NCBI GenBank assembly: GCA_022563625.1
Contig: JADFNA010000029.1
Coordinates: forward strand, 1-10,349
Direction of reading: 5' to 3'
Origin: Candidatus Zixiibacteriota bacterium
GTDB taxonomy: Bacteria; Zixibacteria; MSB-5A5; GN15; JACZUZ01
Length of the DNA: 10,349 bases
Below, piece after piece: positions 1 to 6,621 of this stretch. A program made the translations under genes and the position numbers. How positions within the stretch are numbered: position 1 is the stretch's first letter; each line of letters starts with the position of its first letter. The notes under the pieces were generated by a model, which searched no databases, was not told the DNA's origin, and saw only the letters and a program-made list of their open reading frames with translations.

Positions 1-1684
1 GAATGGCCGCACCGGGGTCACCGTCGTTGATGTACTGAGCGACCAGGAACTCGGACCCCGCATATGACGGATCAATATTGGCAGTCAGATCGGTGACAGC
101 GAAAAAGTCCTGACCGGTAACGTCAATTCCGTAACGAATTACACTATGCCAGACGTCAGAATCACAGTCAGGCAGGGGAGGGCCGGACGATGTGTCGCAT
201 TGCGGGGTGTATGTGTTTGTCAGATTACGCGGCGCATCCCAGTTGAAGCCGCTATTAGAAGAAACTGTCAGGTATATGTCACCATTGGCGGCCCCGGCGC
301 CGTCGCCGGAGAATGCGCGCGCTGCGCAGTCATCTCCGCGGCCCAGCGGGACCGGCGCGTATTGTGTGAAGGTCAAATACAATTTACCGCCGCAGGCTGA
401 GAGTTGCGGGTTGTCTATGTTTAACGTGTTTTCACCGCCGTCACAAAGTATCGGGTCCCAGTTGGCGTCAACAGCCGTGCGAACAGCGCTGGTTGCTTCG
501 TCCCAGTGAAACATGCGGCTGCGTGTGGTAAACGCACTATCGGGCCACTGGACCGCCTGCCAGACGACATGAAACACGTCAGATGAATCAAATAGTACGC
601 TGAGTTTGGCATGTGGCGCCCAGTCTCCGGCTTCGGGTATGTCACGCAAGGTGATATTTAGCGGACCTGTCCAGGTCGCTCCCGCGTCTTCTGATGTCAT
701 AACGTATATATCATTGTCATTCTTGCCGGACAGTTCGCCGTTGAAACGGTCTATCGAGCCACCGAGTGGTGTTTGGTCACCGCGCCCGGCGGAAAAGGCG
801 ATGCCGACGCGTCGCGATTGGTTGGATGCCGCGATCACCGGACTGCGAAAATAGCCCAGATGTTTGATGGGAGCGGTATACTCCCAGACAGAATCTGCAA
901 CGCTACGGACGTAATTTGCATTACCTAACCCTGTTTGGTCTAAAGACAGTATGAGATGTCTGACTTTCGGTCCCGCGATTGGCTCCGTATACGCTAGCTG
1001 AGGCCAGATGTAGTTAGCAGTCGAGCACGGGCCGAAGTGACATATTGTGTCAGATATTAATGAGTCCACCTCCCGGTTGACAAAGTCTCCGAGACCTGGT
1101 GTCCGATTTTGAGCGACAAAAGGCTTGAATCTCGAACCAGGTACGCCAAAATTATTGTTCCAATGATACGCGGCGATAACGGTTCCGTCGAAAACGCCGG
1201 CGAGAGTAACAAAGCCCGAGCGATCGGGCGGGATCAGGCTCGGGCCTATGTCCACACCGCCGGTTTTGTCACCGAGTAATCCGACTAATGGATCATAGCT
1301 CTCATAGCGCACATTCCTTCCACCGGTGGCCGAGATGTTGTCCTGATTAGTCCAGCTAAAGTTGATAAGATTGAAACCACCCAGCGGCGAGTTTGCGATC
1401 TGACGGCCCATGGAACCATATTTTTGCAGGTCATGAAAAGTACAGCCGACCGTCAACCCTCGGACAGAATCGGGCGCTGAGCCGGGAACACAGCCAATAA
1501 CTTTCGCCGAACTGGAGCCCAGATACCGGCCGGAGTGGCCATCCGATATGGTAAATTGTCGCGCTTTGTCAGTCTGAGACTGAGTGGTCTTTGTGGATGT
1601 GAGATTGTCCGCCCGGGTGGACGTAATAGTGGAAAGCGCAAGACAAGCCACCGCCCAAACGATGAAATGATAGAAACGACGCAT
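1..1684 (-). CDS. Secreted sialidase-like (Asp-box) protein, paralogue A, C-terminus beyond window
   Basis: The frame is open for 561 codons from the ATG at 1684 to the left edge, with no stop, so the C-terminus is missing. The start is supported by an AGGAG (plus-strand ctcct 1692-1696) seven bases upstream and by a signal peptide: MRRFYHF, a hydrophobic stretch to about residue 19, and probable cleavage near residues 20-25. The rest is predicted extracellular. Residues 65-560 align with the two other large minus-strand proteins here (shared blocks RGLTVGCTF, GGVDIGPSLIPPDRSG, GRGD, LTNTYTPQCD, DSDVWHSVIRYGID). Two Asp-box motifs are visible, SEDAGATW (331-338) and the weaker SSNSGFNW (475-482), pointing to a sialidase/BNR-type beta-propeller. 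I see no sialidase active-site signature, so enzyme activity is not claimed. By analogy with its paralogues it should continue into an Ig-like segment and a double dockerin. It is closer in sequence to the 6622-8709 gene than to the 3160-6513 gene. Confidence 0.88.
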   Translation of the reverse strand, partial: MRRFYHFIVWAVACLALSTITSTRADNLTSTKTTQSQTDKARQFTISDGHSGRYLGSSSAKVIGCVPGSAPDSVRGLTVGCTFHDLQKYGSMGRQIANSPLGGFNLINFSWTNQDNISATGGRNVRYESYDPLVGLLGDKTGGVDIGPSLIPPDRSGFVTLAGVFDGTVIAAYHWNNNFGVPGSRFKPFVAQNRTPGLGDFVNREVDSLISDTICHFGPCSTANYIWPQLAYTEPIAGPKVRHLILSLDQTGLGNANYVRSVADSVWEYTAPIKHLGYFRSPVIAASNQSRRVGIAFSAGRGDQTPLGGSIDRFNGELSGKNDNDIYVMTSEDAGATWTGPLNITLRDIPEAGDWAPHAKLSVLFDSSDVFHVVWQAVQWPDSAFTTRSRMFHWDEATSAVRTAVDANWDPILCDGGENTLNIDNPQLSACGGKLYLTFTQYAPVPLGRGDDCAARAFSGDGAGAANGDIYLTVSSNSGFNWDAPRNLTNTYTPQCDTSSGPPLPDCDSDVWHSVIRYGIDVTGQDFFAVTDLTANIDPSYAGSEFLVAQYINDGDPGAAI

Positions 1685-1691
1685 AAATACA

Positions 1692-1747
1692 CTCCTGTCC
1701 GCTCTTGGCGGCCTGGGCGGTGAAGCGTGAGGAAGAGGTAGGACAGG
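1692..1747 (-). promoter_or_regulatory. Possible leader stem-loop covering the ribosome binding site of paralogue A
   Basis: In the predicted leader RNA, CCTGTCC (1747-1741) is exactly complementary to GGACAGG (1700-1694). The latter includes the AGG of the Shine-Dalgarno AGGAG. A second nested pairing, CTCTT (1737-1733) with AAGAG (1706-1702), continues the stem inward. If formed, the fold would hide the ribosome binding site. The two pairings are seen in the sequence; the regulatory role is inference. Confidence 0.3.
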
Positions 1748-1763
1748 CCGTACTACAACGTCC

Positions 1764-1791
1764 AATATACCCGCCGAAGAGGAGAATGCAA
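1764..1791 (-). promoter_or_regulatory. Candidate sigma70-type promoter for paralogue A
   Basis: On the minus strand, TTGCAT (1791-1786) and TATATT (1769-1764) are separated by 16 bases. This is a good match to -35/-10 elements in the intergenic space between the 373-residue gene and paralogue A. Transcription would begin near 1757, giving a leader of roughly 70 bases. This is inferred from consensus only, and the host's sigma-factor preferences are unknown. Confidence 0.35.
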
Positions 1792-1848
1792 CCTTAATCT
1801 CAACGACTTAGATTTCCACGACCAAAACTTATGATTTCATGGCTGAAG

Positions 1849-2970
1849 CTATTCGCAGGCGATATTACTCGGGCCGCAGAGCGGCGCAGGGCCTGCGGCG
1901 AAGATGCGCGCTATCAGGAAGGTCACATCGGCGATATTCAGTGAGCCATCGCCGTTGGCGTCGCCCTCACGGCAGCATTGAGGGACGTTTCCCTCCGCAA
2001 AAATGCGGGTGATGAGAAACGTGACATCGGCGATATTGACCTTGTTGTCATTGGTGGCGTCGCCGGGCAGATTGCAGCATCCGTTGGAGCCGAGTGACCA
2101 GAGGCTTGTCCGCGGATACAGGAACGGGTCAAATACTTCTTCGGCCGACTCAACAACATACGGACCCTGTGGCGCCAGGTCGATACCGGCTGCCGGGTTG
2201 ATGAAGTTACCAAGATAAATAGCCGCCTGCGAGGTTGTTTGCTGGTTGACCAGCCAATCAAAGCGAATATCAAAAAGGTCAAGCGATTCGCCGGGGGCGA
2301 TTGTAAGATTCACAAAAAAATTGAATGTTTCAGGGTAAAGTGTAACGATGAGTCTTTGGTCTGAAAAGTAACTGAATACTCTCATGCTGTCGGAGTGGCG
2401 GATATTTTCCACGCTGACTTGAAAATCACTGATGGTGAATAGCTCCGCATTGAAAATGAGTGGAATCGAATATCCCCAGATATGGGCGTCAACTGTGTCG
2501 ATGTTCTTAAAGCGGGCCGTGAAACTAATATGTCCCGAATCTGAAAACGTGATCACCGTCGGGATGTCCAGCGCCACACGCGATGCCGGTGGAGAGGATG
2601 GATTGTCACAGGCGAAGGCAGGGAATCGGCACAACGAGCACGGATTCATCAATCGATGCAGGCCAACCAGATCACCGATTGTTGGTGTGCAGGCGGCGAA
2701 AATGTTTTTGTAGCCGTCGATTTCAACTGCCCCGGCGAGGCATATATCATCGAGGCCTCCTGTCCCGGTCAGCACGGCTTCCAGAAGGTCAAAATCAGAC
2801 TGTTGCGCAACAAGGCCGTCGCAATCAAGGTCAAGTATTACATTGAATTCCTCGCACTGGCAGGGAATTGTCTGGGCAGATGTATCTGGCGCTGAGAATG
2901 AAAGTAGCGCCACGAAAATCAGAGTCCCACTTACAGAAAGCGTTATCAAGGACAGTATTTGTTTGTACAT
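1849..2970 (-). CDS. Secreted 373-residue protein with beta-sandwich core and C-terminal double dockerin
   Basis: The start at 2970 has a strong AGGGGG five bases upstream (plus-strand 2975-2981) and is followed by a signal peptide (hydrophobic residues 5-27, probable cleavage near SAQ, 31-33). Residues 44-65 hold a calcium-loop-like element (D47, D49, D51, G52, then D59) resembling a degenerate dockerin half, and residues 77-121 are Cys-rich. Residues 130-255 look all-beta (VALDIPTVITF, ISFTARFKN), a sandwich that could be cohesin-like or an Ig/CBM-like fold; I cannot decide between them. Residues 298-373 are two dockerin type I repeats (GDATNDNKVNIADV and GDANGDGSLNIADV), each preceded by Cys-Cys. 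Outside the dockerins it is unrelated to the flanking sialidase-like genes. It lies 189 bases downstream of the 1117-residue gene and 164 bases upstream of paralogue A, so shared transcription is possible but not shown. The partner of the dockerins is unknown. Confidence 0.9.
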   Translation of the reverse strand: MYKQILSLITLSVSGTLIFVALLSFSAPDTSAQTIPCQCEEFNVILDLDCDGLVAQQSDFDLLEAVLTGTGGLDDICLAGAVEIDGYKNIFAACTPTIGDLVGLHRLMNPCSLCRFPAFACDNPSSPPASRVALDIPTVITFSDSGHISFTARFKNIDTVDAHIWGYSIPLIFNAELFTISDFQVSVENIRHSDSMRVFSYFSDQRLIVTLYPETFNFFVNLTIAPGESLDLFDIRFDWLVNQQTTSQAAIYLGNFINPAAGIDLAPQGPYVVESAEEVFDPFLYPRTSLWSLGSNGCCNLPGDATNDNKVNIADVTFLITRIFAEGNVPQCCREGDANGDGSLNIADVTFLIARIFAAGPAPLCGPSNIACE

Positions 2971-3159
2971 TAAGACCCCCTATCAATCAGGCCAATTTCC
3001 GACCACTGACATTAACAAAACTCGTTACGGGAAGGCGATGAATTTGATACAACAATTAAGCAAGGACAATTATCTCGGAAAAGAGAAATCCGGTCCCCCT
3101 GATAGAGGCCGCGGGAGCCGGGTTCGTACTCTTAACATCGAAGATTCTCAGGGTCATTT

Positions 3160-6100
3160 TTAACACCCAATCCCGGGTAGTCCGCAGACTGGAGCCGGGC
3201 CTCCGGCGAATATGCGGGCGATCAAATAAGTAACATCGGCAATGTTGACCGAGCCGTCGCCGTTAGCGTTTCCTTGCGCGCAACAAGGAGGCGCCGGTCC
3301 TCCGGCGAAAATACGCGCAATGAGGAATGTTATATCAGCTGTGTTCACTCTGCCGTCGTCGTTTGCGTCGCCGGCGAGTACGCAACACCCGGGCGGCGTA
3401 ATGATGCCGAAAATTGTCGCCGCAACGGCGGCGTCAAACTCGGCCTGAGAGCCAAAACCAGTCAACATGTGGAACCACAGTTCCAGTGTATCGTCGGGGT
3501 CAATACGGTATGCGCCGCCATTCAGAATGGTGTGCAGATCTACATATTGACTGTCCGGGGCCGGGCTGGAGAAAATGCTAAACCCCACGGCGGGGAAGAC
3601 GCCAACCTTGCCACGCAACATTGAGTCTATCGCCGGGTGGTCCCAGTCTCTGTTGACAAATGTCGCGTTATCGCGCGTGTACATCGACTGAAAACCAACG
3701 CCCATCCGGCCACTTCCGCCGGTAGTATATGGATCAACAAAGGCAGCCGAAGGCGGCGTGTAAATCGTCGCCGCATAACGAGCGCTGTTGTCTCTACAGG
3801 CAGAGATACCAGTGTCGACGCCAAACTCAGCGCCCTGTTGATAAATATAAGTCGGTGATGGGCCAGGTTCAATGGTTGAACTATTCCTTGCGCCAGAATC
3901 AGACGGAACATCCCAGTCCCAACCAAATGCGGCAAAAACGCTGTCAATTGACGAGTCAGTCATGTTGTAGAAGCTGGCTCTGCCAATAACCGCTTTCCAG
4001 GTTCCGGGAACCGGAAGATTGCCCGCCGGTGTCCAGTAATCAACAGTCACGCCGATTGTTGAGTCTTGGGTGGTGAACGCGCCGGAGTTGGCGTGCTCGT
4101 ATGAACCATCCACGTCCACCGTCGGAGGAGTTAGCGGGCGCCACTGGAAGGTGTCCACGATGCTCGCGCTGAACATTGAACTTACCACAATGCCGCTATT
4201 GTAAGATGTGATCGGCGAACCGTCGAATAGGTACGAGGTCGCCGTGGTATCACACTCAGTTACATCACCGACAAAGTCGAAGTTCAATCTACCCGCTCCG
4301 GAGTTGTTGGCCAGGCCAATATTACCGTTGTTCGACAGAATGAAAAAGTCATCCAATGAATCAGAAACCAAAAGCTGCAGATCGGCGATAACATAGTCAA
4401 TCAGGAACGTGTCCGGCGAGGTGGTAAAGTTGCCACTGATTACGATTGTCGCCGTAGCATTCTGAACGGTTTCTTCCTCAAGTGCGTTCAACCTCAGCGA
4501 CAGACTCTCGGAGTTGATTGCTCCATTGTCAATCGTTCCTGTACCGCCGGTAACAGTGACGTTTCCAAGCGGAACATCAGCGACAATGTTAATCTCGTAG
4601 GTCAGAGGGATGTTACCGACATTAGTCAATGTCCAGGCGATGGCGCTGTCGGACCCCGGCAGTGTAAATGCCGGGTCCTGAACGGCCTGGCCGACTGGAA
4701 TCGTACTGGCGAGCACCGCAGCCTCGACGATATCCACACAACCATAGCGAATCACTTTGTACTTGTTGTTCGTCCAGCCGCCCTCGGACTGAATCGCGGC
4801 GCCTGGATCGGCATCGTTCATGTACGAAACGACGTTGTACAGACTGCCGACAAAGCCGACATCCAAATTGGCGGTCAAGTCCGTAATCGCGGCAAAATCG
4901 AATCCAGTGACATTGATCCCATAACGCAGGGCGCTTTGCCAGGCGTCGGAATCGCAATCCGGATTGGCGCCGCCAGGCGCTGTGTCGCAGTTCGGCGTGT
5001 AAGTGTTAGTCAGGTTACGCGCCGGGTCCCAGTTGAACCCGCCGTTTGACGAGACTGTTACCCACAAATCGCCATTGGCGGCGCCGTCCGGATCAGTGGA
5101 CGCTCTGATCGAACAGTCGTCATCAAGGCCAAGCGGTGTCGGAGCATAGAGTGCGAAAGTGACATATAGCTTGCTGTCACATTCGGTAATCTGCACCTCA
5201 CCCTGGTTGAGTTTGAAGGCGCCGGGGTTACAGGTGGTAGGGTCCCACACAGCGTCATGTACAATACGAACAGCGGCATTTGTCTCATCCCAGTGGAAAA
5301 TGCGGCTGCGGAAGTTAAACGGCTGTGCCGCTTCCGGCCATTGGGCGGCGTTCCAGACCAGATGCAAATTACCCGAGAGATCAAACACACCGGATGTGCG
5401 CGCATTAGGCGCAAATCCTGCGTTTTCAGCGCGCAGGGTGACGTTCTGGCACAGACCCCAATTTGCTCCGGCATCGGTGGATTTCATATAGTACATGTCA
5501 TTGTCCCACTGGCCGGAAAGCAAACCGTTTGAGCGGTCTATCGAACAATTGTTGAGTGTCTTGTCACCACGCCCGCCGGACCAATAAATCGCAACATCAT
5601 TGGATGTGCGCGCGGCAGTGACTGAGGCGCTGAGCAAACCGCTGAAGCCAAAGATAAAGGCCGGCTCCCAGGCGTTGGGCGGGGGGCCAACTCTACGCGT
5701 GTAGGTGAAGTAGTTGGTATTGTTGTTATCGGTTTTGGCCACAATGTGGTACACCGAAGTGGCTGGAGAGGCGCCGTTCGTGTAAGCGACACGCGGCCAG
5801 ATATTCTGGTCACCGGCTTGAAACAGAGAAACTGTGTCGTATATCAGCGTATCAACCCTAACGTTGACATAGTCACCCAATGTCGGGGTCTGATTGTGAC
5901 TGACGTAGTTGAAAAAACGGCTGCCAGCCACTCCAAAGTTAATGTTCCAGTGGAAGCCGATGACCGCCGTGCCATTGACCGCGGCATCTATCGTGGCATA
6001 ACCGGAACGGTCCGGCGGAATCAGACTTGGTCCGATATCCACACCGCCGGTATTGTCAACCAGCCATCCGTTAGCCGGATCGTACGCCTCATAACGAACG

Positions 6101-6513
6101 TTTCGCCCTCCGGTGGCGGAGTTGTTGTCCTGGTTCGTCCAGACGAAATTGATGTTTAAATCCGGCGGGACGGTGGCGATTTGCCTGTCCATGGTACCGT
6201 TCTTCTGGTAGTCATAGAAGGTGCAACCGACGGTCAGACCACGGACCGGGTCCGGGGCTTCGCCCGGCACACATCCCAGATTTGAAGCTCCAGCCGTCGC
6301 TCCAATGTAGCGGCCTACAGCGCCGGGGCTTACCGGCTGGCCATAAGTTGGATGCGCACGGCTGTCAGACGCAACAGCGTACCTGGCTGTCCGCACCGCC
6401 AATAAGCGGAGCTTTTCTGAGGTATCTTTGTCGATAGCAAACGCAGAACCTGCGATAGTGATGCCGAAAAGGGCCAATGAAAGGGAAGCTTTCCAAACTA
6501 AGTTCCTATTCAT
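3160..6513 (-). CDS. Secreted 1117-residue sialidase-like protein with Ig-like segment, extra module and double dockerin, paralogue B
   Basis: The ATG at 6513 has AAGGAG seven bases upstream (plus-strand 6521-6527) and a clear signal peptide, MNRNLVWK followed by a hydrophobic core, with cleavage likely after AFA at residue 26. Domains in order: residues 60-592 are the module shared with the other two large genes, with Asp boxes STDAGANW (345-352) and SSNGGFNW (488-495), consistent with a sialidase/BNR-like beta-propeller; residues 593-710 are an Ig-like, Thr/Ser-rich segment (AIAWTLTNVGNIPLTYEINI); residues 711-1042 are an extra module beginning VSDSLDDFFILSNNGNIG; residues 1043-1117 are two dockerin type I repeats (GDANDDGRVNTADI and GNANGDGSVNIADV). 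In the second repeat the first calcium-ligand position is Asn instead of Asp. This is the only complete member of the family in the window. An adhesion or glycan-related role fits the architecture, but no catalytic residues are recognised. Confidence 0.93.
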   Translation of the reverse strand: MNRNLVWKASLSLALFGITIAGSAFAIDKDTSEKLRLLAVRTARYAVASDSRAHPTYGQPVSPGAVGRYIGATAGASNLGCVPGEAPDPVRGLTVGCTFYDYQKNGTMDRQIATVPPDLNINFVWTNQDNNSATGGRNVRYEAYDPANGWLVDNTGGVDIGPSLIPPDRSGYATIDAAVNGTAVIGFHWNINFGVAGSRFFNYVSHNQTPTLGDYVNVRVDTLIYDTVSLFQAGDQNIWPRVAYTNGASPATSVYHIVAKTDNNNTNYFTYTRRVGPPPNAWEPAFIFGFSGLLSASVTAARTSNDVAIYWSGGRGDKTLNNCSIDRSNGLLSGQWDNDMYYMKSTDAGANWGLCQNVTLRAENAGFAPNARTSGVFDLSGNLHLVWNAAQWPEAAQPFNFRSRIFHWDETNAAVRIVHDAVWDPTTCNPGAFKLNQGEVQITECDSKLYVTFALYAPTPLGLDDDCSIRASTDPDGAANGDLWVTVSSNGGFNWDPARNLTNTYTPNCDTAPGGANPDCDSDAWQSALRYGINVTGFDFAAITDLTANLDVGFVGSLYNVVSYMNDADPGAAIQSEGGWTNNKYKVIRYGCVDIVEAAVLASTIPVGQAVQDPAFTLPGSDSAIAWTLTNVGNIPLTYEINIVADVPLGNVTVTGGTGTIDNGAINSESLSLRLNALEEETVQNATATIVISGNFTTSPDTFLIDYVIADLQLLVSDSLDDFFILSNNGNIGLANNSGAGRLNFDFVGDVTECDTTATSYLFDGSPITSYNSGIVVSSMFSASIVDTFQWRPLTPPTVDVDGSYEHANSGAFTTQDSTIGVTVDYWTPAGNLPVPGTWKAVIGRASFYNMTDSSIDSVFAAFGWDWDVPSDSGARNSSTIEPGPSPTYIYQQGAEFGVDTGISACRDNSARYAATIYTPPSAAFVDPYTTGGSGRMGVGFQSMYTRDNATFVNRDWDHPAIDSMLRGKVGVFPAVGFSIFSSPAPDSQYVDLHTILNGGAYRIDPDDTLELWFHMLTGFGSQAEFDAAVAATIFGIITPPGCCVLAGDANDDGRVNTADITFLIARIFAGGPAPPCCAQGNANGDGSVNIADVTYLIARIFAGGPAPVCGLPGIGC
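3206..3269 (-). repeat. Dockerin-coding DNA repeat, copy in paralogue B
   Basis: This segment encodes the last dockerin half of paralogue B. It matches 6674-6737 at 57 of 64 positions by direct counting, including an uninterrupted 23-base identity (3242-3264 with 6710-6732). The equivalent stretch in the 373-residue gene (1898-1961) matches the 6674-6737 copy at about 51 of 64 positions. Confidence 0.75.
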
Positions 6514-6621
6514 TCAGACGCTCCTTTCATAAAAGTTTTAGCGTTCATCCCAGTTTATTTCTTTGAAAGTTTCTACTCCTAAAATTTCAACTACTGAAAA
6601 GTAGAACCATGACCAATCCTG

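Noticed and set aside
5557..5577. GRGD motif as an integrin-binding RGD site in the paralogues
   Set aside because: It is conserved in all three paralogues but within a beta-rich structural block; an RGD function in a bacterial propeller cannot be inferred from this.
6591..6604. Small hairpin CTACT/AGTAG as a terminator for paralogue C
   Set aside because: Only five pairs and no clean U-run afterwards, so it is too weak to call.
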